Assembly (NCBI RefSeq): GCF_048128805.1
Contig: NC_136017.1
Location: 17,373,807 to 17,437,806, forward strand
Direction of reading: 5' to 3'
DNA length: 64,000 bases
Source: Centroberyx gerrardi
Taxonomy: Eukaryota; Chordata; Actinopteri; Beryciformes; Berycidae
This document shows positions 23,213 to 34,008 of this stretch, one piece after another (positions within the stretch are counted from its first letter, which is position 1; each line of letters starts with the position of its first letter). A program made the translations under genes and the position numbers. The notes below the pieces were generated by a model. It searched no databases, was not told the origin of the DNA, and was given only the letters and a program-made list of their open reading frames with translations.

Positions 23213-23677
23213 TCTATTTTTTATTTTTTTTTTGGTGGTAAGCTATAAATACATTTTGTAACATGTAATTGTTTGGTCTGGGTGGTGTAGGTGAACTGTT
23301 CCATGACAACTATATACAGACTATGAGATATTTTGTCTGTGATATCGAATCCTGTCCATATTTTATTTATAATAGCCTACTTTATTTTCTTGGGAACATT
23401 CAAAATGTGTCTGAATGTCACAAGCTCAGCTGCATTAAAGGATTTACAGATCACCATCAAAATAAAATAAATATTTAACGAAGCCTAATAAATAGGATAC
23501 TAATAGGAGGGCTACGCCGTTCTAAGATGGGTAAAACACTACTGTAAGAAGGTTCCTCTTTGGTCGAAAAATATGGGAAAAGCAAGAATTGTCAAAAAAA
23601 GGTGAATCCAAGGCACTCTTCATATGATTATAAAGCTTTAATCAAAGGCTAATTCATGGTCGAACAGATAAAATCAA

Positions 23678-23715
23678 GCCAACATGTTTCGGCCACACCC
23701 GGCCTTCGTCAGGGC
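23678..23715 (-). ncRNA. Hammerhead ribozyme-like motif in left Penelope repeat
   Basis: Minus strand: GCC, then the CTGACGA core, a GGCC/GGCC helix II with a 6-nt loop, GAAA, a very short AC/GT helix III, then U and GGC closing helix I. Hammerhead motifs in the terminal repeats of Penelope-like elements are established. One unpaired A lies between CTGACGA and helix II, so self-cleavage activity is not certain. Confidence 0.6.
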
Positions 23716-24073
23716 ATAGCAATGAAAGCAGTTCACCTCACATACCATATATAACATAGGTTGATATTACTCTAATGACAGTCAGCTGGTGAGGTAGTAA
23801 GGCAATTACCAGGTAAGGCCATCAATATTGACCAATTGATCACCACCAGAGGTCAGTGTATACATCTATCTATGAACAAACATACATGTCATGTCAACAC
23901 ATACACACACAATATATAAATCAGATGAGTCTATAGAAAAGAAACCATGTCAATAGAGTCATTCAGACCAGGAAACACCATAGCCTGCAGCTTATGGATC
24001 CAGCGGCTCTCTTTTTGGTTGAGTGTTCTCTGTCTATCCCCTCTTCTACAGGTTAAAGGGACATGAACTATAC

Positions 24074-25231
24074 CAGTCATTCCCAAAGACTGGGTCGCGA
24101 CCCACAGGTGGGTTGCAGGAGATTTTATTTGGGTCGGCAAATAAATTTGCAGAATTTCCTCCATAGTCTTTTATTTAAGATTTATATCTGCAGTACACCG
24201 TTGAGCCACATGAGGGAGCTCGTTGGTATTTCTACCACACTCACGGTTTCCGCCAGATTCTGCAGCCAGCCACAAGAAATGGATGCTTGGCTAATAAAAA
24301 AGAAAGGCCCAGCTAAAGACCAGACTACAGCTAACGTTAGCCAAACTACTGCCCGTGAGGGAAGCCAGCATAAGGATGGACGTGAACCGACCCCTGCTAC
24401 CGGTCACATTCAGCCCACTGATGACAGAAATAGACTGAACGCTGCACCCGATATGCGCGTTGCGCTCTCCTCTTGTACACCGGACTAGAATGCAATACTA
24501 AGAAGCAAGCAGGCCCACCTATCACATTAGCAAGGTAAATAGCACATAATGGGCCTAACGAGATTTGACGTGGAATAGACCTGATGTGGTTAACGAATTG
24601 ATTGTTAACTGTTCGAACTGATTGATTGACTGTTTGATAACAATAGCTGCACTTAAACACAAGTCTACTTGTTCTAATAGGCATGAGCATTTCAAAAAAC
24701 TTTCAACAAGAAGCATGTTTTTGATAGTACTGAATGTTCGTATTGTTCTGATAATTGTACTTATAACATTGAATCTAATATGAAAGGCTAGCGTACATTC
24801 TGTTTGTTTTACTGAGAGGAAAAAAACGAGAGCCTGTTAACTCCGCCTAAATGCACTTATTTTGTCTAATTTATAAAGTTAAAATGTGTATATTGTTTTA
24901 CTGATGAGAGGAAATAAAAACAATGAGATAGCCTGTTAACTCTACCTAATGCCTTTATTTGGTCTCATTTATAAAGTATTTAACGTGTATATGTTTTCAA
25001 TAACGTGCATAAAACGAAGTTGTGATTTATCAAACGTATATCTCTTCGAAATGGCTGGTTTACCTATTCAAGATAATATAAGTTGATGGCAGTAAAAATG
25101 GTCAGGAACGTTCATTAATGCACAAATTCGCTCTTCTCACAATTTATAGATAAGGCCTATTGTGAATTGGGTCACGATGGTTTGTCATTTTTAAAAAGTG
25201 GGTCCCCAGAAAAAAAGTTTGGGAAACACTG
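24074..25231. mobile_element. hAT-type non-autonomous element in the Penelope endonuclease
   Basis: The left end CAGTCATTCCCAAAGACTGG and the right end GTTTGGGAAACACTG are imperfect inverted repeats of the fish hAT CAGTGTTTCCCAAA type. The 8-bp duplication AACTATAC (24066-24073) matches ATCTATAC (25232-25239) with one difference. No transposase was recognised inside; short frames have no family motifs. The flanking Penelope reading resumes on the far side. Another end of the same family is at about 60340-60398. Confidence 0.8.
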
Positions 25232-25239
25232 ATCTATAC

Positions 25240-25460
25240 CGATAGCTGTAAAAAAGACAAGAGTCACCATTGTGAATGTTCTTAAAATGTTTAGCAATAG
25301 CATAATCACAATTACCAGTTTTGACAGCATATTTATGTTCAGCCAATCGGTCCTGTAGACGTCGTTTAGTGCGTCCCACATAAAAAGCGTCACACAAAAA
25401 ACAGGAAAGTAAGTAGATAACATATGTAGTCTTACAGTTAATAAAATGCCTAGTGGTATA
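25240..25460 (-). pseudogene. Penelope GIY-YIG endonuclease, N-terminal part
   Basis: The minus-strand frame reads FINCKTTYVIYLLSC followed by CDAFYVGRTKRRLQDRLAEH and KYAVK. The YVIY...FYVGRT spacing with the downstream Arg is the GIY-YIG signature of Penelope elements, preceded by a conserved Cys-containing stretch. The C-terminal part lies beyond the hAT insertion at 23931-24066, where RGGDRQ-like, LNQKESRWIHKLQAM and GLNDSIDM are readable. Confidence 0.78.
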
Positions 25461-26370
25461 TACCGTATTTCCTCTAATAGTGGCCGGTAGTCAATTAAAA
25501 GCCGGGTCTCCGATAATGGCCGGGGCCGTGGTCGACACGAACAAATAAAGGCCGGCCTCAAATACAGGCCGGGGAAAAAAACAAAGGAAACAAGACTAGG
25601 TCAAAACCTAGTATATGGCTGGACCGTGTCCGTCTCCTCTCTCCGCCACTGTCCTCTCCACCGCGCCCACGGCCCGCATTGATCCTCCCGATCCAAGCCC
25701 CGGACGCCCGGTGACGCATCGGCTTCAGCACCCCCGCCGAAATCTCGGCCAGATCACCGGGAACACATCGGCACCCAATTATCGGCACTGGCCGGAACCG
25801 TGCCCCCGGGAAACTCCGGACAGCATCGGCAGAAAGCCCTCGGCGTGCCGAAACCTCCATGCTTGTCTGTGTCTCTCTCTCTGCAGACAGAACAGAGGGC
25901 TGTCAGGTGGACTGAGCTCGCGCATATGCATCGAAATAAACGCCGATATGACATAACTGTATAGATTCTATTCTTAGCTGCAGTTAGCTTCAGTTAGCTT
26001 CAGCTTACATGCAAACAACGGTGGATACCGGTAAACTCCTGGTGCCTGTTTGTAACTGTAGTTTGTAGTAACGTACAAGTGCCACAAGATGGCTCGGCCG
26101 GCGGAAGTCTCTGGAGCATGCCGTCGTCGATTACCGTAATTATCGTAATGCATTGTAGTAACAAAAAAACGGCTACCTAACGTACCCCAACAGAAGCAGA
26201 TCAGAAAACAAGGAGGCTTCGTACTAAAATATGAGTAAATATACTTATCAAACAGAGGGAATTAGAAATAAAGGCCTGTCTCTAATATAAGCCTGCTTCC
26301 AATAAAGGCCTGGTACCCTCTGCAGTTGAGGTAAATAAAGGCCCGGGCCAATATTAGGGGAATTACGGTA
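25461..26370. mobile_element. TA-flanked inverted-repeat element, copy 1
   Basis: The left end TACCGTATTTCCTCTAATAG mirrors the right end CTAATATTAGGGG-like sequence ending AATTACGGTA, so the TIRs are about 24 bp with TA at both edges. The interior is GC-rich and has repeated ATAAAGGCC(G/T)G motifs near both ends (subterminal repeats). There is no transposase. It is 910 bp long. The superfamily is unassigned; a TA target fits Tc1/mariner and some other groups. It sits between the RT and GIY-YIG parts of the Penelope element. Confidence 0.75.
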
Positions 26371-26649
26371 ACTGTTGTGTTACTGGGTGAGTAAACCCTT
26401 TTGATTTAACTACTATGTCACATTGTTTGCTTATAGGTACCACTGGGCACTCTAGGTAGCCATGTGACTTGTTCCTTGCCAGATAGGTGACTGTGCACCC
26501 GTCTATCACCGAGGGTAGGAGCCCTCCTAAAAGAAAATACTGGGGGGTCTAGAAAAACCTCACGTAAGGTCTCATCACACTGGATGAGACCCCAATTCCT
26601 TTTGATTATGTTACGTATAGTGTAAGCCTCGGTACTATAACGGGTAGAG

Positions 26650-26990
26650 AAAAAAACTCAATCATCTTTTACAGTCATGGGCTTCCTAGTTAAAAGGGAA
26701 TGGCGTTCAAGAGAGCTAGCCTTAGAGAGAGCTGTATCTAGAACACTGGGAGAATACCCACGTTCCCTATACATCTCACCACTCTTTTCCTTAAAGTCAC
26801 TATCATTATCGCAAATTCTGCGCAGCCTTTGAAATTGTCCAAAGGGAATGTTCTTAATCAATGTATCCAGATGAAAACTCTTAGCATGGAGTATGGTATT
26901 TTTATGTGCGTTCTTTCTAAAGATCGAGGTATGAAGATAACCATTACCATCTTTGCTGATTTCAAGATCTAGAAAATGAATTTGGTCAAT
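26650..26990 (-). pseudogene. Penelope reverse transcriptase, C-terminal part
   Basis: The minus strand reads IDQIHFLDLEISKDGNGYLH, then a TILHAKSFHLDTLIKNIPFG segment, QFQRLRRICDNDSDF and RERGYSPSVLDTALSKA. HFLDLEI is the conserved block after the catalytic site in Penelope RTs. The IPxGQFxRLRRIC and FxxRGYxxxVL blocks are the usual thumb region. The catalytic YxDD part is absent because the copy is truncated at the right arm. Confidence 0.75.
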
Positions 26991-27101
26991 ATTGATGGCC
27001 TTACCTGGTAATTGCCTTACTACCTCACCAGCTGACTGTCATTAGACTAATGTCAACCTATGTTATATATGGTATGTGAGGTGAACTGCTTTCATTGCTA
27101 T

Positions 27102-27139
27102 GCCCTGACGAAGGCTGTGTGTGGCTGAAACATGTTGGC
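27102..27139 (+). ncRNA. Hammerhead ribozyme-like motif in right Penelope repeat
   Basis: Plus strand: GCC, CTGACGA, helix II GGCT/GGCT, GAAA, AC/GT, U, GGC. It is the inverted partner of the motif at 23678. Helix II differs by C-to-T changes on both sides but can still pair through G-U wobbles, and the core bases are unchanged. Confidence 0.55.
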
Positions 27140-27220
27140 TTGATTTTATCTGTTCGACCATGAACTAGCCTTTGATTAAAGCTTTTTAATCATATGAAGA
27201 GTTTTTGAAGCCTAATAAAT

Positions 27221-28299
27221 GTTTTATTTTGTCATTAATCTTGAAGACTTTACACCGTGGATTGAATTATAAAGGAGTACAGTAGGCTACTGTTCTCTGA
27301 AACGAATCTCTAAATGATAGTGCGTTAGTTGGAAAAGCGCTGCAACGCTATAGTGTGCATGGTCACAAGATAATCTGGCTGTATTGTTCAGACCAGGAGA
27401 CGTTTGTGCCATGTCGGCTGTTCATTTGTCGGTGTAAGTCTATATAAATTGAAGTTTGGGTTACCTTCACCTGTCCTGGATAGTGCAGGTGAATTACAAC
27501 AGGTAGCTTGTGCCACGTATCTGCAGTATTTTGTCTGTGATATCGAATCCCGTGTGGGGTGAATTTTTTTTTCTCTTTCTTTTCTGGGAAACATTCAAAA
27601 TGCGGTTGATGACTGTCACGAGCACAGCTGCATTAAAGAACTTACAGATCAACATCACAATCAGATGAATATTTATTGAAATGACAGTTACAATTGGCAC
27701 AGATATTATTAAGGCATTCGCGAGGTCAGCTAAAGTTTCTCTTCCTGGTTGCAACATCTGCCGTCGCTCCGAGTGCTGCGGTCACCAGTTAATCTGGAAA
27801 CGAGTTAAACTATAACACCGGGCGTTCACTGAGCTAGATGGGAGCTGAAGAGGTTTAAGACCGACAGAGCTGGCTTTCTTTCTCCTACTCATGTAAATGA
27901 AATATCAATAAGGGTCTCAAATTGTGTTGTGTTTATATCTGCGGTTATGTGTAATGGCATAACGTTAGTTTATTTGTGTAGTCAGCTACCTGTACAGCTA
28001 CTAAGCTATGTAACCTAACCTAGCAAATTAGCTTCACTTGTCGGTACATAGCCGGCTGCCGACAGAGAGTGGGGTACAGAAGGGAAAGAAACTATCATAG
28101 CCACATACATTTGTCACATTTAATACAACTCCATACTCCGATTATGTTACTTGATTTGTGTTTAGTCTAGTTTGTTAGCGGTAGCATTTTCCATTAGCTG
28201 CAGCTCATAGCATCAGAATAGCAAATGTTGGATAGGCTATGTTCATAATGACAGCGATCCCCCAAACATCTGTTAACTCGAATTCTCACAATAGCAAAC
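27221..28299. other. No gene recognised; contains a diverged duplicate of 23326-23480
   Basis: About 27525-27680 repeats 23326-23480 in diverged form (TATTTTGTCTGTGATATCGA, then AACATTCAAAATG, then AGCTGCATTAAAG). Both probably belong to the Ginger 3' end or its flank. From 27700 to 28299 I see nothing identifiable. Confidence 0.45.
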
Positions 28300-28983
28300 T
28301 ACCGTATTTCCTCTAATAGTGGCCTGTAGTCAATTAAAAGCCGGGTCTCCGATAATGGCCGGGGCCGTCGTTGACACGAACAAATAAAGGCCGGTCTCAA
28401 ATACAGGCCGGGGGAAAAAACAAAGGAAACAAGACTAGGTCAAAACCTAGTATATAGCTGCACCGTGTCCGTCTCCTCTCTCCGCCGCTGCCTCTCCACC
28501 GCGCCCACGGCCCTCATTGATCCTCCCGATCCAAGCCCCGGACCCCCGCCGAAATCTCGGCCGGATCACCGGGAACACATCGGCGCCCAGGTTCAGTTAG
28601 CTTCAGTTAGCTTCAGCTTACATGCAAACAACGGTGGATACCGGTAAACTCCTGGTGCCTGTTTGTAACTGTAGTTTGTAGTAACGTACAAGTGCCACAA
28701 GATGGCTCGGCCGGCGGAAGTCTCTGGAGCATGCCGTCGTCGATTACCGTAATTATCGTAATGCATTGCAGTAACAAAAAAACGTCTACCTAACGTACCC
28801 CAACAGAAGCAGATCAGAAAACAAGGAGGCTTCGTACTAAAATATGAGCAAATATACTTATCAAACAGAGGGAATTAGAAATAAAGGCCCGTCTCTAATA
28901 TAAGCCTGCTTCCAATAAAGGCCTGGTACCCTCTGCAGTTGAGGTAAATAAAGGCCCGGGCCACTATTAGAGGAAATACGGTA
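28300..28983. mobile_element. TA-flanked inverted-repeat element, copy 2
   Basis: It has the same TIRs as the copy at 25461 (TACCGTATTTCCTCTAATAG and a right end GAAATACGGTA), is about 684 bp long, and has TA at both edges. It matches copy 1 closely but lacks roughly 225 bp of the middle (joined at GCGCCCAG|GTTCAGTTAGC). A GTTAGCTTCA repeat lies in the interior. Confidence 0.78.
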
Positions 28984-29883
28984 CTTCATAGTACAATGCT
29001 GTCATTAGGAATAATATAGGAACTAATGCTTGAGCTACAGTTATCTGCAGCAGTATTTTGTTTACATATTGTGGCTGTATGAAGCAGGGTATCACAAATG
29101 CCGCTAAGAGGTTGCAAAGACATTTGCGACAGTGTCTTTTTTTGGCACTACCACTAGGAGTCACCAAAAGTCAACAATTTTCAAATCCTACACATAGGGG
29201 TAAAATACATGAGAAAAATGAATGAAAAACATATTGCTAGGCTTGGTGGTAATTCAGTAACACAAGGCACTTCCTCACTTCAGCAGTTCAGATCATGTTC
29301 TTTTATTACTTCTACCATGGCTACCACTGTATGTGTCGCATCTTAAAGGTAAAATCCACATGCTAACAAAATTCACGTTATTCCTACAATCTTAGACAGT
29401 TAAATTAATATTTCCTTAACATCTTCCTTCCAAAACTAGGTACAAGAGAACAAAGGCTGTAATCTGTGATGTCAGCAAGAGACACTTTCTGGAGCTGCTT
29501 CACAAACAAATTAATGTCAACTAAGGCAGTAAAAGAGCTTTGACATGACAGGGTGTAGGAGGACAGAAATTACAACTCTTAAAGGTAGGTGTCACATCTA
29601 AGATGGCACAGATATTAAAGCTGTGTTAATACCACATGGTAATTCAACTCATCTATTTTTAGATAAAGGTTTATGGTATAGGAGACCAGAAATAACAGCT
29701 CTTAAAGGGAATCGTCAGGCCTTAATGATGAGTGGCAGGTGACAGGAGTGAGGCAGACAAGCATAACGAGATGAGAAGCGTTGAACTTCAGACTAATTGG
29801 TCATGGACTGGCGACGTCTGCTTTATCTAGCTGTGTGTGTAAGATTCTGTATATGTGGGAAGAAACAAAGACAGTCAAAATTG
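28984..29883. other. No gene recognised
   Basis: AT-rich sequence without convincing coding content. Short CTTAAAGGTA-type motifs at 29345, 29580 and 29700 may be remnants of TTAA-type MITEs, but no matching ends were found. Confidence 0.4.
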
Positions 29884-30350
29884 CTTTTTTTTACCTCAAG
29901 AACATTGCCCGCCTGCGTCCCTCACTCTAATTCTCAACCGCCAAAACCCTTAGTCACGCATTTATCACCTCAAGACTTGACTACTGTAACAGTATCCTCT
30001 ATGGCGCATCCTTCAAAATCCTAAAAACACTACAGTATGTGCAGAATTCTGTTGCCATGTTCACTCACCCACACCTGCTTGAGATCACATCACTCCCAAT
30101 CTACAAAACCTCTTCCCATTCAGCAAAGAATTCAGTTAAAATTACTTCTTACCACCTATAAAGCCCTCAGTAACCTGACCCATTACCTCACTGACCTCAA
30201 CCACCGTCATATACCCTCCTACAAGCTCAGATCAGCTGATTCCAACCCTCCTCCTAACCCTAGCTATTTGAACTAAGCGCCATACCTGGGGGGACGGGGC
30301 TTTTTCCATTGTAGCCCCATCCCTGTGGAATGGATTTCTGCCATGGATTT
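29884..30350 (+). pseudogene. LINE reverse transcriptase C-terminal fragment (jockey superfamily)
   Basis: Plus-strand frames, broken by stops and frame changes, read LKNIARLRPSLTLILN, SRLDYCNSILYG, ILKTLQYVQNSVA, LLLTTYKALSNLTHYLTDL and YKLRSADSN. These are the usual blocks after the YADD site in fish L2/CR1-type LINEs (LRNIARLRPSL...SRLDYCNALLYG...LQxIQNxAAR...YKALxGLAPxYL...LRSAD). Only the end of the ORF remains. Confidence 0.72.
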
Positions 30351-31013
30351 AGCTTTATTTCAATTTTCATTAAAACTTACAATGACAAGCTTAAACCATA
30401 CAAATAAAAGTGTGTATGACTTGATAAGATCATCAGCTTCAACTGGGTATAAGGTATGGTACTGGCAATACTTAAGCTCCCTGATCCTCATTGTGATGAT
30501 GAAGAGCCACATGTGGCTCCCAGGCCCTTTTCAGTGCTCTGAAATAATTTATACATAAATGACCAAGTGTAGTTGCCAATAACCTCAGGGGTCTGTATCT
30601 ATACCAATAGCTGATGCCTGGAAAAGTTGTATAGCAAAATAACTATCTTCATCTGATACACTTAAAGGTTCTCCTATTTTATTAATCCTGTTTATATGCA
30701 CCAGATTGTATAGCACTTTTCTAAATATTCAAAGACGCTTTACATAGTAAATGAGTATTGTGTTTACACTTACATAATAAAGTATATTTGGCATTGAAGC
30801 AAAATTTAAAACATCGAAGTCAGCAATCAGTGAAAAGTAGTTTAAGAGTAAGAAACTGCCTTACCTATAAGGCAGCGATACAATATGACCTCCGTGTGTT
30901 AAATGGCATCATCATCAAATCTCAAGTGTGATCATCAAGTCCAATTACTAAATCAGAAAAAAGCATTAACTTCACCAAATGCCTCTTGTATGCCAAGGGA
31001 CAACCACTAAATT

Positions 31014-31497
31014 TGTCATGGCTACGCCTGCATCTGCCTCTCCATCTCCTTCTCCCTCTACCTCCAGGCCATCTTGTCTCTGTTCTGTGTCCTCTGTTCT
31101 TCCCCAGCCCCTGTAGTTCCTGCCTTGCCCACTGGTTTCCCTCCTTCTGCACCAGCACACCTGTCTGCCATCAACCAATTAGTCCTGTGACTTTGTCCCA
31201 CCTTCACCTGCCTGCTGTCAGCCTATCAGCTCCTATATAGTCTGTGTTTCTTTATAGTATTTATCAGATCGTCTGAGTAGTCTTAGTGTTCTCACCTGTC
31301 TATAATCGATTACCTGCCAGATTTTATGTTACCGATTCCTTTGCCCGTCTGCTGTTTTGGATTGTATGACTTTCGGATTGCCTGTTGCAGACTGTACTTC
31401 TGCCGCTTGACTACAAGTAAAGAATCCTGCTTTTGCCTACCTGCTTTGCCTACCTGTGTTTGCATTTGGGTCCAGACACTGAGTTTCCCCCGTTACA
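31014..31497 (+). mobile_element. Solo LTR, Gypsy-like (fossil)
   Basis: A 484-bp unit begins TGTCATGG and ends CCGTTACA, with AAATT before and ATATT after as a near-matching 5-bp duplication. Inside are a CTATATAGTC TATA-like box and an AGTAAAGAATCCTGCTTTTG polyadenylation-type region, typical of fish Gypsy LTRs. No internal coding region remains, so this is a recombined remnant. Confidence 0.55.
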
Positions 31498-33890
31498 ATA
31501 TTCACTGATTGCTTCAAAGAATGCAAACGCCCCTGCAGTCACAGAATGCTATGTCACTTTTCTGATTCATCAAAACCACTCATTAAGTGAGATCAGTGCA
31601 TCAGTTAATTGCAAATTACCTTTTTATTCTCTTAATTATGTGAAGAGAAAAATAAACAAGCACAGATCCTGTAGACCCATGGTGTGTGTTCAATTCTATG
31701 CACTGAAGCACTGTGACACAGTTAAATTACCAAATTCCACTAACGTTACTTAAATACCACAAGATGACGTCACCTACCGTTAAAGTTTGTAGGGCAGCGA
31801 AGACGAGTTACTGTCTGCAAACCCTGGTTAATATATCAAGGGTCTGGTAGCAACATATCCAAATTCTGTGCGGAGGGGGCGTTGACCTGAAATCCATTGA
31901 CATTGAAAACCACAAATCATGGTTGAGGGGTTGGGAATAGAAATGTAGGAAGCATGCAGAGGTCCGCATTAGTCAACATGGCTCATTTGCATCCAAAAAA
32001 AAAAAAAGTTGGTCAGTGTATAGAAATTGACCTAAAATGATCTCTAATGCGTCTTGTGCACATCACATCATATCTGTTATCTGATGGTGCACAGTAGACC
32101 AGCAGCACCGACTCCAATTGTGAAAATAAAACACTGTGGTATTTAAGCAACGTTAGTGGAATTAGGTGATTTAACAGGACGAGTGTTGCAATGCTTCAAT
32201 TATGCATCGCAGTGAATTGAACTGAGCACGCGCCGTGGGCCTGTACAGGATCTCTGCTTCTTAAAATCGTCCTCACGTTTCTTGTCGGTGACTATTCACT
32301 GCAACAATAGCGGAAATATAGGGGCGTTTACTCGCTAAGACCTCCCCTCAGTTCCTGGACAGGATTTGTATCCCTTGCCCCCAGAAGCTTGTGTGACGCT
32401 CTGGCTTTGTGTCGCGAGAGCTTCTGGATTTCTCAAATTAGGGATGTTGGGATGTTCACTGTGGGTGAGGGGAGGGTAGTAGGCAATTATATTGCTCAAA
32501 TGATGGTTTCTACCATATCTGTGGGTGGATGGATTCAGGGTGGATAATATTTGTAAAGGAAAAAAAACATTCTGCTAAACTGATCTTGATGGTATTATTT
32601 CTCTAATAATAACACATTGTCAAAAAAACCAACCAAAAATACACAGCAAAATGGAAGAATATCCACACAGTGAATTTTAATTTAATTTTGCTCTCAGCAA
32701 GCTCATTGCAATGTTTTGACCAACAAGACCATTAGACCTACATCAATGGATGCATTCTAATGCAATAGCGAATACAAAAATGGCCAGAAACAGACCGTTC
32801 AATTCCCGCCACTATTCTGGCGGGAATTGAACCCCTGACCTGTTGGTTGAGGAGAGAAGCTGTGATTGGCTGACATTTGACAGGAGATGATTGGCTGCTG
32901 AAATGTAGAATCTACAATAACATTCTGCATCAAAGAACGCTGACGACAGTGGTGAATATTTATATTCACACAGATCAGACAAGTGTTTGTTAACAGTCTA
33001 AACGTATGCTGTCAAGGCCTGTGTGTGTGTGTGTGTGTGTGTGTTTGTGTGTTCATGGGTATGAGTCAGCTGCTGAAAAAGATTGGCAGATGCAAGGTGT
33101 TTGTGTGTGTCAGCTGTCAAAAAACTGTGTTGGCAGTCACTGAAGAAATGTGTATATTAGTAGGATGGACTACATGTATTCTGTCAAACTGAGTTCATGT
33201 GAGCCTTGTGTTGACAGATGTATGCATGGTGTGTTTTGTCAACAGTCATTTGTGTGTGACAGGATGCTGTGAGTCTGTGTTGTCAGCTGTGTGTGTGTAG
33301 TGGGGTGATGGTTCACTAAACCAACAGTTCAGTAATCATGTTGATTTTGTGTATGTTTTGGGTACAGCTGGAAAATATGCAAGGGTAGGTATGTTGGCCC
33401 ACTGGTGGTCTATTAACTTGTAGAATATTTTATAAAATATCTACCTTTTGGTCTGCTCAGCATGACATATCAAGATCAAAAGCATTTTCACACTGAATCT
33501 CTTTAGCTTTGAAAGCTAGTAACTAAAGTGCTAAGATGGCTTCAAATCATCAAAAGTCAAGCGCTCAACAAAGTTAATAATTTTTTTATTATAAATTTTT
33601 TTTATCATTAAATAAGCACCAACTTGCTCATCAACAGACTTTAAGGACATAATGATTTTGCCACTAGGAAGGTTTGGTGTTTGGCATTTGGAGCATGCAG
33701 ATATGCAAGATGTGAGGTAGGAGTGTATTTATCATCATTTTTATTGGATTATTTCATGGCTTCTGGTATGCCATTCATGGTGTGACCTGCTTAAGCATTG
33801 CTCAAGATGAGTGTTATGAAATACACTACAGGCCTATGAATAAATAGCACCCAAGATTTGAGGTGTGGTACATTATTTTCTGGCGTATTT
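31498..33890. other. No gene recognised; palindrome and (GT)n
   Basis: No coding region was seen. It contains a 15-bp-arm palindrome at 32797-32832 and a (GT)n tract at 33020-33047 followed by TGTGTG-rich DNA to about 33300. The rest is unremarkable AT-rich sequence. Confidence 0.45.
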
Positions 33891-33968
33891 TTAGATTAGA
33901 TTAGATTTAGATTTATTTCGAACATGTTAAAAAAAGACAAAAATAAAAAAAATAAAAAAAATAAAAAT

Positions 33969-34008
<40 letters not shown>

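Larger units (their letters stand above)
6280..23480 (+). mobile_element. Ginger-type DNA transposon (interrupted by a CACTA element)
   Basis: Plus-strand exons read in order: H2C2 zinc-binding segment, integrase-like DDE core, integrase C-terminal region, C48 cysteine-protease motifs and a PHD finger. In published descriptions, Ginger DNA transposons combine a Gypsy-type integrase with such accessory domains and have introns, which fits here. Several GT/AG introns are visible. The termini could not be placed: I saw no clear TIR pair or CCGG duplication, so the limits given are those of the recognisable coding parts plus the 3' flank. The 12.66-kb CACTA element sits inside the integrase exon. 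The copy is old and no longer functional. Confidence 0.72.
23494..27206 (-). mobile_element. Penelope-like retroelement, 5'-truncated, with inverted terminal repeats
   Basis: The element is flanked by 14-bp duplications GAAGCCTAATAAAT at 23480-23493 and 27207-27220. Long inverted arms lie at about 23613-23828 and 26988-27202, each with a hammerhead-like core. Minus-strand coding parts read, in order, the end of a Penelope-type reverse transcriptase (26650-26990) and a GIY-YIG endonuclease. Two younger elements interrupt it: a TA-flanked repeat (25461-26370) between RT and endonuclease, and a hAT (24074-25231) inside the endonuclease. The RT reading starts abruptly where the right arm ends. 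This is the inverted-tail, 5'-truncated form known for Penelope elements. The copy is dead. Confidence 0.85.
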
